A DNA stretch of 64,000 nt from Jacaranda mimosifolia (taxonomy: Eukaryota; Streptophyta; Magnoliopsida; Lamiales; Bignoniaceae). A model generated the notes under the pieces. The model did not search any database, was not told the DNA's origin, and saw only the letters and a program-made list of their open reading frames with translations. Location of the stretch: positions 7,425,501 through 7,489,500 of the forward strand of contig CM032124.1 in NCBI GenBank assembly GCA_018894105.1, in the 5' to 3' direction. The stretch's first letter is position 1. Each line of letters opens with the position of its first letter. Shown here piece after piece: positions 32,701 to 43,864 of the stretch. Both the position numbers and the translations under genes were made by a program.

Positions 32701-32877
32701 TACCACGAACCATGCGACAAAAGGTACTAATTGATTCTTTTCAGAAACGAATTTATAAAACTCTTCCTGAAAACCATTTTGTTGTTCTTTGGTAAAGCTT
32801 TCAAAAAACCATTTTCTAAAAACTTCCCATCTTTCTTTAAGAAACTCAGTTTTTATTAACTGACGAGCATTTGAAAC
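29755..32877 (-). pseudogene. Defective ORF2 polyprotein, unit 3 (internal deletion, start lost)
   Basis: Compared with the 1482-aa copies, codons 691-1122 are missing: 1,296 bp, so the frame is kept. The deletion joins the acidic spacer after the zinc knuckle directly to mid-RT (FELLK|WIKYP at about 30840). It removes the whole aspartic protease and the first RT motifs, while YIDD and RNase H remain. The breakpoint lies in a shared TTTTAA. The first ~12 codons and the ATG are replaced at about 32871 by inverted viral DNA. The open frame there can only begin at a TTG (32907) behind a TGA, and the first internal ATG is some 185 codons in. It shares E250 and C1249 with unit 2 but Q370 and L1480 with unit 1; N112 is its own. 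Confidence 0.88.
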
Positions 32878-33039
32878 TAGATTTGAAAAATTAAAAATTT
32901 CTCCCAATAATATTGTTCATGGTATTCCTCGTAATAATAGCGATGAATCTGTTGAACTTACTGAGTCTGAAATGGACTTTTCTGTGAGAAATACTCGCGT
33001 TTAAAAATTGTTTTAAATGAATCAAGAAAAAATAGATTT
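32871..33039 (+). repeat. Inverted viral fragment at the right end of the array
   Basis: These ~169 bases are the reverse complement of the ORF1/ORF2 junction (end of ORF1, its TAA, and the first codons of ORF2 up to about 33039), equivalent to 19652-19820. The fold-back junction with unit 3 shares TTGAA with both parents. After 33039 the sequence becomes plant DNA (attaattaaatgattt). Confidence 0.85.
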
Positions 33040-33274
33040 AATTAATTAAATGATTTAATCAACTCATGTAATCAATTAATTAAAAATTAACTATTAAATT
33101 ATATTTCCAACTACAATATTTAGCATTATTTTAATTTAGTACATTAATTCCCTCATTATGGTTATAATCTGCCAATAACCATAATTTTGACTTAACATCC
33201 TATATTATTTAAAAAGTTGACAAATGTACAAATTATTTTTCTAAACCATCAATAACTAAATTAATTTACCAGTC
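33040..33274. other. Right plant flank of the viral array
   Basis: AT-rich sequence with ATTAATTAA-type motifs, not coding. I could not show a target-site duplication with the left flank at 12909. Confidence 0.35.
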
Positions 33275-33390
33275 GATTGGCCAGTGACCCAGTGACATAA
33301 GTCTACCACATAATGTGGGAGATCAGGAATTCATGTTCAAACGAACTGATGTGGATGCTTGTGTGTGTGGGTGTGTAAATAAAAAAAAAA
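33275..33390 (+). mobile_element. SINE-like element (tRNA-type head, A tail)
   Basis: The segment starts GGCCAGTGACCCAGTGACAT, reminiscent of a pol III box A. It then has 'atgtgggagatcaggaattc' and a box B-like 'tgttcaaacgaac', a GT-rich stretch, and ends in a run of A (33380-33390). This order matches plant tRNA-derived SINEs. Exact ends and target duplications are not clear. Confidence 0.5.
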
Positions 33391-34160
33391 TTACTAAATT
33401 AATCTTTTTTAATTAAACCAATACAAAAATAATTTTAATTATGGAATGCCTTTTATATCCTTATTAAATTAATATATAATTAAAAAATAAAAAATAAAAT
33501 TTACATATATCAATAAATTAAAATAAAAATGAGTTCAATATTTTTTGAATTAAGCAAATAAATCCTTATGAGACATTAAAAATAACCCCAAAGTTAATCC
33601 TCATGTGACAATTTAATTATATTCAAGACACCGCCGGCGACGTCTCCATCGACTTAAATGGCCTCCGGGCATACAAAATATGTGTAATTCCCTATGGTAG
33701 TGGCTGCACAAATGTTTACTGAAAATAATGGTCGGCCGCGAAGTGACAGTATTTGAAGATTAGGGGATTAAATCTGGGGTGGTTCTTTGTAATATTCATG
33801 AGGGTTTATTATATTTGTCTAATTCAAAATTATTAAACTCAATAGCATGATAACAACAAGTTAGAAATTTTTTTTAATACATATTATCAAATACAGAATA
33901 ACTAATTACATAATTTGATACACTAAAATTTAAAACTAATTAAATCCCAAGGACTAATTAGAAACAATCAATTACTTTGAAGAGTAGGATGAAAACTATT
34001 GTGAAAACAAATCAATATACAAATAGATATAATTCAAATTGAAAGATTCTCTTAGTAATTGTCAAATTTTAAAAATTTACTTTTAAGTACTTTCCCATGT
34101 AAGCAAATTCTTTCAACAATACAATTTAATTAAAAGGATATTTTTGAGCTTACTAAAAGT
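33391..34160. other. Non-coding stretch, Helitron 5' end not located
   Basis: AT-rich, apart from a short GC-rich patch (about 33632-33740, gacaccgccggcgacgtctc). No TC-type Helitron 5' end could be pinned down here. Confidence 0.3.
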
Positions 34161-34448
34161 ATGGAAAGTGAAGTTATAAATTCATCGAATACTGGTCAAT
34201 TAGAACTTTTTTTGAATGATATTCAAGAAAAATGTATTTTAGAAAAGTTCTTAAAATCAGAAAAAATTAAAAATAGCTTAGTAGTAGCACTTTTGGCAAT
34301 AAGGGACGATATTTCAATGCACAAGCAGAGAGAGCTACTAACTAGCTCTCTGTCTTGTATAAAAAAAATGGCATACTTTTATCTTCGACAACATTTCTGC
34401 AAATTTAACGGAAAAACGAAGCAAATAGTACAAAGCAACAGGCAATGA
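34161..34448 (+). CDS. Hypothetical 95-aa frame
   Basis: Open frame from ATG (MESEVINSSNTGQLELF) with a Lys/Glu/Leu-rich, possibly helical composition. No recognised family. It lies ~450 bases upstream of the first clear Rep/helicase exon on the same strand and might be a further exon or accessory frame of the Helitron, or chance. Confidence 0.2.
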   Translation: MESEVINSSNTGQLELFLNDIQEKCILEKFLKSEKIKNSLVVALLAIRDDISMHKQRELLTSSLSCIKKMAYFYLRQHFCKFNGKTKQIVQSNRQ

Positions 34449-34896
34449 TCGTATTGTAACACTGTAACTTTAAACCCATAATTATCCAATACTAATACTT
34501 TGTAATACTATATAGCACTAAATGCAATAATATTTGAATATTTTTATATTTTTAAGCTCAATTAAAATTTGAAAATTTTAATATTATTAATAAAGTAATA
34601 ATCCTTTCTACAATTTCAATATGCTCCACAATAAAGTAAATTAAAATGAAGCAAAAAGAGAAGTATACTCAATTTATTAAGCACAATACACCATAAATTA
34701 AAAACTAAAAATTCCTTGAACCATGGCCCAAATAAAATAGTTCAATAGTTTCAACTATTATTAATTATTATTATTACAATATAAAGGATACATTAGGTCA
34801 TATCTTTAAAAAATTTTAGTTTTCAAAACATATTTTATTTTAATTTTTTCTAATCCATATTCTCATTCATTTATTTTTCAGCAAAGAGTTCTTAAA

Positions 34897-37800
34897 ATGG
34901 TAATGCATCGAAAGACTTCTGAGTTGAATTCAACTTCAGGTATAATTGATTCAACATTTAATATTTTGATATATATTTGAAAAAAAAAATTTTATATGCT
35001 TATGCCAAAAAAGCTCATTGCTATTTTGAACTCCATTTATATAATTTTCTAATGATACCATTATAATAGATGAGTCTCGACAACAAAGACTAGAAAGGAT
35101 GAAGAGGAAATATGCGGCACTAAGTACTATAGAGAGGCAGGAATACATAGATAAAGTTAAAGAGTCCAAAAAAATGAAGAAGTCAACTAAATCATCTGAG
35201 AAGCCCGCAACTAAATGGCTTTTAAGAGCACAAATGATTCCTTATCAATCAAAAGGTCAGTACTTTTTAGTAAATACCATATATACTCTATGGTTTCTTA
35301 ATAAATATAATATTATGCAGGTAAACATTTTTGCGCATTTTAAGTTTTAATCTATTTTTTTTTATTAGGTTTGACAATCTATGACCCTGTGTGTTCAGAG
35401 ATTCATGAATTGGAAAAAGCACATAATTGCATACATTGCAATGCTATAAAATTTGAACATGAGCCTCGCACATTTTGTTGTGACAATGGAAAAATCACAC
35501 TTGCTCCGATTCAAATGCCAGATGAATTGTATGACCTGTACACTTCTCAATCAGAAGATGCCGTAAACTTTAGAAAAAATATTCGAGTCTTAAACTGTAT
35601 ATTCTCTTTTACCTCATTTGGTGTAAAATTAGATAAAGAGCTTGCATCTGCAAGACATGGAGTTTATACTTTCCGAGCACAAGGTATGGTATATCATGAT
35701 CTTCCAGGCTTAGTTCCAAATGAAAATGGCCCTGGTAATTTTCAGTTGTATTTTTTTGAAACTGAAAATGAGGTTGAGAATAGAATGAAGATATTAGAAA
35801 AAACAGACTCATCGGAAGCAATTGTGAGGAAACTTATAAAACTTATGGAGGTAAATCCATATGCAAAAATCTTCAGAAGATTAAGGGATTACCCTTCAAT
35901 GAATGATGTTCAGCTGCATATCTCAAAAGATGTGAAATTAGATCAACGAATTTATAATTCCCCAAGTGCTGATCAAGTTGCAGCTATATGGGTTGAAGGA
36001 AATAATCCTAATACATCAATGGAACGAGATATTGTTGTCCATGCGCACTCAGGTCATAAACACAGAATAAAGCACTATTATGGATGTTATGATCCACTTC
36101 AGTATCCACTTCTTTTTCCAAGAGGTGATATAGGATGGCACCAAAACATTCAAAAAAGATGTGCCAAAATATCTCATCATTCAAGCCAAAAGAATGAATC
36201 TATCCAGGCGACCCCTACAAATAGTGCAACCATCATTGAAGGACAACAAACAGGTTTTCTTCTATTCTATATATTATTCATTGTTTATTACTATAGCATT
36301 GGAAATGATAATTATTTATTTTTTATTCTCTATTAATACATATACAAACTTACTTAATACAAAAATGAATCCTTGAAAAACTTACATAATAAGATTTCAA
36401 ATATCTAAAAGCATGCAAATATGATAATTTATATTTTTTTAATAAAAAAATATTCAATGATTTCCAAGAACAATTTTTCAAGCTTGCAAATCATAAATAA
36501 TTTTTTTATAAAGCGATGAAATTTCCAATTTTATCAATCCTATTGTAATTCATTCTAAAAAATTCTATGGATATTGATAATTATATACTCAAAACTGGTT
36601 CTTTAGCACATAATCTTGTTCTATAAGCACCAAAAAGCAACAACTTCTTATATAATAATATCTCTTTTCAAGCCATGCACAATGTGCAAAACTATTACGT
36701 AACATAATATTTTATCTACTATTAGGTCTTGCTTCATATGTTTAATAATTATGTTTAATGTAATACTTTTCAACAGATAATGCACATGGCACTGATAACT
36801 TTAATGGGAATCAACTTACTTCTGCGGAGGATATTCTTTCGCAAGAACGAGAAGGTATATATATATATAATTAAATACATATATCAAAGAGAAATAAGAC
36901 AGTGTACTGATATCTCTTCCTAAATTTTTGACTTGTATATTTTCTCATCAATGCGAATAGCTATCTATGAAGGAAGTAATAAAAAGGTATCATGTCGAGA
37001 ATACAGTAGCTACAGGCTACAAATTAGAACTCCAAGACATTCTACACTACTTTTTGCTGGAAGGCTATTGCAACAGTATGTAGTCGACATGTATATAAAA
37101 TTGGAGACCACAAGATTAGACTATTGTCGCCATAACCAATCAAATTTGAGATCCGAATTATACCAAGGGATCATGGATAGCATTCTCAAAGGAGAGACAA
37201 GGGGTGATGAAGTTGGAAAAAGAATCATTCTTCCAGCATCTTTTATTGGGGGCCCAAGAGATATGCGGCGTAGATATCTTGATGCATTGGCATTGGTCCA
37301 AAGATTTGGAAAACCAGATCTTTTTATTACAATGACTTGCAATCCAGAATGGAAAGAAATACAAGAATATTTGTATGATGGACAAAGAGCTCAAGATCGA
37401 CCAGATTTAACTTCTAGAATTTTTCGAGCAAAATTACAAGATTTGAAAGATCAGTTGTTTAAAAAAGAGATATTTGGAAAAGTAGCTGCACATGTACATA
37501 TGATTGAATTTCAGAAAAGAGGATTGCCACATGCTCATATGTTGATAATTCTAAAGTCCGACTACAAAATTACAAGTCCTGAGTACTTTGACAGATTTGT
37601 CTGTGCAGAACTTCCAGATCCAGAAAAACAACCTGCACTTTGTGACTTAGTTGTTAAACATATGATGCATGGACCATGTGGAGAGAAAAAAAGGAACAAT
37701 TCTTGTATGGTTGATGGAAAATGCAAATATCATTATCCACGATCAAATTGTGAGAGTACAGTTCAAGGAAAAGATGGGTATCCGATTTACAGAAGGAGAA

Positions 37801-40410
37801 AAACTGGAATAACAGTTCAAGTTCGTAATGCACAACTCAATAATCAGTGGGTAGTGCCTTACAATCCATATCTCTTATCTAGGTATAATTGTCATATCAA
37901 CGTAGAGATATGTTCGGGAGTGACAGCAGTCAAGTACCTATAGAAATATATCTACAAGGGGCATGATAGAGTTGCTATTAATATCACCCACGGTGATGAT
38001 GAAAATACGATTGATGAAATTAAACATTTTCAAGATGCTAGGTGGGTCTCTGCTCAAGAAGCAATGTGGAGAATTTTTGAATTCAATTTAAATGAAATAT
38101 ACCCAGCAGTTATTGATTTGCAACTTGATCTCCCAAATCAACAATCTGTCACTTATTGGGCAAATCAGAATTTACAGAACATTCTCAAATTGGATCACAT
38201 CTCAAAAATAATGCTCACGGAATATTTCTCTATGTGTTCAAAAACTGATGAGGCAAGGAAATATTTTTACAGAGAATTTCCAGAACATTATGTTTGGGAC
38301 AAGCAACGTAAATGTTGGAACCAAAGGAAGAAAAGAGATGTGATAGGCCGCATACACGCCGCAAATCCAATAGAAGGAGAAAGATATTATCTTAGATTGC
38401 TTTTAAATCACGTCAAAGGGCCAACATCTTTTCAACATTTGCTAATAGTAAATGGGTTAAGATGCTCAAGCTTCAAGGAAGCTGCACAAAAAAGAGGATT
38501 GTTAGAATCTGATCAAAGTATTGTTGAATGTTTAGATGAAGCCATTAGTTTTCAAATGCCACATGAAATGAGAAGATTATTTGCGGTTATATTGGTCTAT
38601 TGTGCTGCAACGGATGTAAGAAACCTTTGGGATACCTACTTTGAAGCATTGTCTGAAGATTTCAAAAAAGAATCAGGAACTTCAGTTGATCTACAACTTA
38701 CCAAAACTTTGCAAAGTGTGAACTTTTACTTAGAAAGCATGGGGAAAAGCATACATTCATATGATCTTCCAAGCATTCCAATTGAAGCCAGTAATATTTG
38801 CAGTAATTTGCCAAGAGAGATACAGGATGAGATGTTAATAGAAATACCTTCGGAAGATTATGAAGCCCCATTAAAGTTGAATCCTGAACAACTTAGCGCT
38901 TTCACAATGATTATGGAGTGTGTACAAAATAGCAAAGGTAGCATATTCTTTATTGACGGACTAGGAGGTACTGGCAAAACATTCTTGTATCGTGCATTAC
39001 TTGCTCATCTTAGATCCAAAAAACAAATAGCAATTGCAACTGCAACATCTGGGGTTGCAGCTGCAATAATGCCAGGAGGACGAACAGCACATTCACGTTT
39101 CAAAATACCAATAGATGCAAATGAGTCAAGTAAGTGCACTATATCCAAACAAAGTGGAGTTGCAGAGCTATTGCGTCAAGCAAAATTGGTAATATGGGAT
39201 GAAGCTCCCATGGCTAAAAGATGGGCAATTGAGAATGTTGATGATTGTCTTAAAGACATAATGGGAAACAATCAGTGTTTTGGTGGAAAAGTGATGGTGT
39301 TTGGTGGAGATTTTAGACAAGTGTTACCAGTTGTTCCAAGGGCAACAATTCATCAAACAATTTCTGCAAGCTTGGTGAAATCAAAACTATGGAGTAAAAT
39401 GACAAAAATTACTTTGTCAAGAAATATGAGAGCCAAGAATGACAGCAGATTTAGTGATTTCTTACTTAGAGTTGGAAATGGGGAAGAACCAACTGATGCT
39501 GAAGGAAACATCAATATTCCTGAAGAGATGATTATAAAGTATGACAATGAAGAAAACTCCATAGAACGACTTATTAGTGAAATTTTCCCAAGTTTGAGCA
39601 AGAATGTTGATTCAGCCAATTACATGACAAGTCGAGCAATACTAACAGCTAGAAACGAAGATGTTGACAAACTAAATGGAAAGTTGATCTCTATATTTCC
39701 TGGAGAAGCAAGAACATTTAGTAGTTTTGATGAAGCCATTGATGATACAAATCATCCATATGAAGAGGAATTTCTTAACTCTTTGACTCCAAATGGTTTG
39801 CCTCCACACAAGTTGGTACTGAAAAAAAATTGTCCAATAATCCTTTTGAGGAATTTGGATCCATCAAATGGATTGTGTAATGGTACAAGAATGGTATTCA
39901 GAGATTTCAAGAATAACATACTTGATGCAGAGATTGTATTTGGTCAACACAATGGCAAACATGTTTTTATACCTAGAATACCACTTTCACCAGCGGAAAA
40001 TGAAGGCTACCCATTCAAATTCAAGCGTAAGCAATTCCCAGTTAGACTTTGCTTTGCCATGACAATCAATAAAGCACAAGGCCAAACAATTTCAAATGTT
40101 GGAGTTTATTTGCCACAATCAGTCTTCTCTCATGACCAATTATATGTGGCTCTCTCTAGAGGAACATCACTATCTACAACAAAAGTCTTGGTCAAACCAT
40201 GTATTGCCAATTCTAGAGGGAAAATGTGCACAAAAAATATTGTCTACAAAGAAGTTTTAAAAGCAGGTACTAACATTATTTATTTTTTAAGCTACATGTT
40301 ATGTATTACTAGCAAAACAAAAATTAATATATTTTTTATTAGGATGCACATCCCAAAGACAAGGTAGTATGGAAGCAAAATTGGCAATTCCACAAAACTC
40401 AAACATCTAA
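34897..40410 (+). pseudogene. Helitron RepHel (HUH replicase + Pif1-type helicase), nonsense-disrupted
   Basis: Exons joined in frame at GT/AG sites: 34897-34939, 35070-35255, 35369-36253, 36777-36854, 36961-40266 and 40343-40410. The N-terminal exon 2 is basic. Exon 3 holds a zinc-finger-like pre-Rep region (CIHCNAIKFE). Exon 5 holds the Helitron_like_N Rep domain: FITMTCNPEW near 37330 and the HUH motif GLPHAHMLIIL near 37522. Next comes the two-tyrosine motif, read as VKYL-stop-KYIYKGHD. The stop is TAG at 37941-37943, between the tyrosines; the frame stays open for >2.3 kb after it. A SF1B/Pif1 helicase follows, with Walker A GLGGTGKT near 38958, Walker B VIWDEAP near 39190 and the QLYVALSRGTS motif near 40137. 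RepHel nicks and unwinds DNA for rolling-circle transposition; with this stop the copy should be inactive unless read through. Confidence 0.9.
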
Positions 40411-40810
40411 ATGTAAGTCGACACAAAATTTTTACACACTTCTTTCATTTACTACTAAATACCTTATTACATTTGATACTTAAACATGTACACTTATTTC
40501 TTACATATTTTTCATTTAATTTAATAAAGGGTGGCTAGCATATTAATTTTACTAGATTCTTGATTTTAAACTTCTTTAGAATTTAATATATTTCCTTTAT
40601 AATTTTTTCTTTTCTTTTTTGTTTTAGGTTTTCATTCAAGTTGATGATCAAGAAACACTACAACCCAAGAAAGTATAGATTTATATATTTTGATTAGTTT
40701 AATTTCTTAGTTGTATTATACTATCAGAACTATGAAATTTTCAAAATGCAATGAATATGAATTACTAAAGTAATGTTCTGTATATCAAATAAATATAAAA
40801 ATTAACAAGC

Positions 40811-40838
40811 CACGTGCAACGCACGTGCACCTTCCTAG
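40811..40838 (+). other. Helitron 3' terminus (hairpin + CTAG)
   Basis: CACGTGC-AAC-GCACGTG forms a 7-bp hairpin, followed 7 bases later by CTAG (40835-40838) and then T, as expected for insertion between A and T. This matches the known plant Helitron end structure. Confidence 0.88.
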
Positions 40839-40858
40839 TATATACAAAAAGAATGTGT

Positions 40859-43069
40859 CTAGCCCTCATGTCTTCTCACTGCTATGGTCTCTCCACAAGG
40901 TTCTGAATGAGCCGCATTGCTGCTGGACATAGAAATTTCATCTGGTAGGATCACATTTTCCGGCTCCCATATGGCGTGCCACTCTTCAACGAATGGTGCT
41001 TTATCAGGATCCAGAAATGGCCATTGGAGTTGCTGGAGAAGTTCAAGAATTTCTTCTGTTTTACCAAGAAGGAGAAATGCTTCGCAGACGCCTTTCTCCC
41101 TTTCTTCTATGGCATTGTGGCAGCAATTGGTGGTTATAATGTGCGGTAAATTGGTAAGGCAAGCAGCCAATATATCAGCAGTGATCACATTTAGTCGCTT
41201 GAACAATCTGTCGTCTGTGTGGTGGTCATCGCCTTCAAAGGCTAACAGAATTGTTTGACTGATTCTATAACGTTAGCAGGCCAGTTAACAGGATTTTTCA
41301 TGATGAAATCTTTCACATGTCTCTTTAACTCCATAATGGTCCTCTCAGCTGTACTGGAGAGTTCTTGTAATATCTCCTTTGAATTTTTGCCTGGAAACGA
41401 TGCTTGATGGCGATCAATCTCTTGCCACCTCCTATAATATAGAACTCCAATCCAGGAAATATATGCTGCACTTCTGCTGTTTGCTAATTCTCCATTGGCA
41501 TCCAGGGTATTCTTTGTAAGCTTTGCAAGGGAAAGACCTTCACTTACACTGCTCATTAGCTGCCTAGCCTTGTTACTTGTGATGCTGGGAAGTGCCATTG
41601 CGATGCTTGCAAGTGTTACAACAGGTAAAGTCCAGCAATTAGGAGGTTCCTGAGTATGTAGACTTGGAACTTTGTTATTATCGAACTTGCTTACCCCAAT
41701 GAAGTTGTGACATTGATGTAAAAGATCTATCAGATTCTTCGGTTGTTGTTTATTACCAGCCTGGATCAGTCTGTCCATCTAGTGGCTAATGTTATTCAAA
41801 GTGGCCTCAGGCAGATCTGTTTCACCTTCAACTAGCAGAACATAAGGGCTAAGATCCAGCATTTTCAACATTGAGCTCCTAAAAAGTTTCTTGATACAAG
41901 TGAAGCAAAAGAAAAATGGTTCTATCAGCAAGGCAGATATGAAGAAAACAAGTTTACTGACAAGAACAACCAAAACTTGAGGTCCAGTACAGAAATTCAG
42001 AACAAGCCCTTTTGCTTTGTGAAGATATTTTCTGCACGTTTGATGCTGAATTTGTGAAAACGTGTAGCATTCTCTCCGGTCCACCAGCCTCTGGATCCAA
42101 CAAGTCCCAATCTTGAATGCCTTTTTGAAACTTGGACGGCTGATCCCTGAGCACTTGAAGCCGACGACAAAGAACCATCTTGATATTGGAGCAATAGTTC
42201 CTATGGCCACCCCAATGGACTGGATAACTAGAATCCAGTTAGTTGACCATCCATACACGGATTCTGTGCATTTGAGTTCATTTGAATTATCCAATATTGC
42301 ATGCCGAATATAAGATAACAGTAATGTGAGGGCAGCCAGCAAAGATATGAATCTTGAAGTACTGCAAATGACAGAACGCACAGTCACAAACTGGGATATG
42401 TTTCTCTATTACTCCTCTCTGTTTATCAATTCTGAACATCTCTTTTCCCTTCGCTTCTTGTTCTTCATTCATAGCCTTTTTATGCATTTCTTGGTACTTG
42501 GATTCCAGTAACCTTTTGGTGACTGGGACCATGATGGATGAAGAAACTATATTTACAAACAAGAGAAGTATGAAAATACAAGCCAAGAACGCTTCACTGA
42601 ACATTATATTTGTACGCAACACAAACCATAGTTGAAAAAGTGGAATCCACACATTTATAATGATTGTTATAACTAGAATCCCTAAAGCAATCACATTTGT
42701 TAGAATGTATTTATTCTCCATGGATCCAATTGATGGTGCAAAATTTCCCACAGCAGTCGACATAAAGATTAGGCTGCCAAACTTCGCAAGCCAATCATGA
42801 CTGGCCGACATATGCATAGTAAGGTCAACAGGCAGCTTCATAGTCACAGCTAACACTGTCAAAGAAATTGCATTGAGAGAGAAATACTTACATGGGAACT
42901 AAAACCTTTTGCTTCGGAAGCCGTTGAAGGCATCTGCTGCCACTGCAAGTGAGCAGACTGCAGAGGCTGCAGTAATGTACATTCCTATCCAAGGCATAGG
43001 TGCATCAAGTTGCTCTTGTATTCTTTTCTCATGCTGGCACATGCCATCATCATTGAATGGTGTATTCAT
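40859..43069 (-). pseudogene. Multi-pass membrane protein of unknown function, copy 1 (decayed)
   Basis: Starting at ATG 43069 (MNTPFNDDGMCQHEKR...DAPMPWIG), the translation follows its neighbour at 46035 closely, but the frame is broken repeatedly. There is a TAG at 42901-42899 where the neighbour has Trp, a frameshift at about 42390-42300, a TAG at 41781-41779 where the neighbour has Gln, and another frameshift near 41240-41207. The pieces cover the whole family length (~730 aa). The N-terminal half has several hydrophobic segments (e.g. VIALGILVITIIINVW, LLAALTLLLSYI). The C-terminal half is mostly soluble with SLHTQEPPNCWTLPVVT and ends LLQQLQWPFLDPDKAPFVEEWHAIW. No family function is known to me. 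Confidence 0.8.
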
Positions 43070-43864
43070 GATTTAGAACCGTAACCAACTGTGGATATCT
43101 ATCAGATAATCTCTCCCTTTTTAAGAATTATAGTTTGAGTAAAGGGAAGATTTCTAGTAGTAATGCTGATTCTGAGGAAAAACAATGCTGTCTATTTTAA
43201 TATGCAGAGGTAACCATTTGTGTTTTGTCTTAAGGCACTACGTTTGTTTGCTCTTGTTTTTATTATTATCCTTGTTACATTTGGAGAAATTGACTCATTC
43301 TTAGGCCATGAAAGTGAAATGGAAAGAGGAACAGTGTGTTCTTATGCGTATTCATCAATTTTGGGGTATAGTGAAATTGAGAGACATCTCTGTGCTCCAT
43401 AATTTAATCCTTACTAAAATTTAATTTCTTTTTGCATTATGAGGTGAGCTATTGAATTAAAATTGAATGACATTGAATGTTATTGTCCTCGTTTTTTGTG
43501 CTTGAATCTCTTGACATTTTCCTCTTGTTACATAAGATTGGGACACAACATAACTACAGTCAAAGCTATTAAAGAACTTAGAATTGTAATCCTTCCATAG
43601 GAAAAAAACAAAATCAAATCCCTTGAAGCAATGCTCAGTATTATGTTGGGGGAAGATCAGCAAACATAAGACACATATTTGTGTTTTGCTAAATTTTGAG
43701 TAGAATATGATTCAAGCATATTAGAAGGGTTGCATTTATAAACAAATATCAGACAAGAATTCCTATTTCATGCAAAAATGAAGTGAAGTCGGATAATTCA
43801 CTATTAACAACATGTCTAAATAGTGTATATCTCTAATAAAGAGTGCAACAGTGTGCAACTTGGA
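43070..43864. other. Spacer between tandem membrane-protein genes
   Basis: It contains the upstream region of copy 1 and the 3' flank of copy 2. The interval 43430-43840 is similar to 46985-47520, including 'catgtctaaatagt' and 'gacacatatttgtg'-like blocks. No coding region supported. Confidence 0.5.

Larger units (their letters stand above)
12910..33039 (-). mobile_element. Endogenous caulimovirid tandem array (period 7,269 bp)
   Basis: Head-to-tail copies of a plant pararetrovirus genome, all on the minus strand. Corresponding landmarks repeat at +7,269: ORF3 ends at 13733, 21002 and 28271, and TATA boxes lie at 13542, 20811 and 28080. The array starts inside the leader at 12910 (shared TCTTAAACCGGG at 20179). 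It ends at 33039 with a short inverted viral piece. Two complete units are followed by a third with a 1,296-bp deletion. Protease, reverse transcriptase and RNase H without integrase, with no LTRs or second-strand long repeats, mark it as Caulimoviridae rather than an LTR retrotransposon. Units differ by only a handful of bases, so integration or amplification was recent, or the copies are kept alike by conversion. The genus is uncertain; a two-large-ORF layout recalls florendoviruses. Confidence 0.92.
34897..40838 (+). mobile_element. Helitron (autonomous type, Rep inactivated); 5' end not determined
   Basis: A rolling-circle transposon recognised by its Rep/helicase gene and by a typical 3' terminus (hairpin 40811-40827, CTAG 40835-40838, next base T). 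The coordinates start at the first supported exon because no 5' TC end was found. The RPA-like gene at 2.9-5.1 kb has the same orientation and could belong to the same element if the viral array and other DNA inserted later. Confidence 0.8.

Noticed and set aside
32905..32907. TTG as a real start of the unit-3 ORF2
   Set aside because: The codon comes from the inverted fragment behind an in-frame TGA and has no ATG. It is an accident of the rearrangement, so the gene is called defective.
12910..33039. LTR retrotransposon array
   Set aside because: There is no integrase and there are no LTRs. The leader, TATA box and ORF order fit a caulimovirid.
12910..33039. Assembly artefact as the sole explanation of the near-identical units
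   Set aside because: Not excluded, but the units carry distinct variants, one has its own deletion and the right border is unique, which argues for real copies.
40917..41258. Plus-strand frames opposite the membrane-protein pseudogenes
   Set aside because: They mirror the minus-strand homologous coding region and lack any independent similarity.
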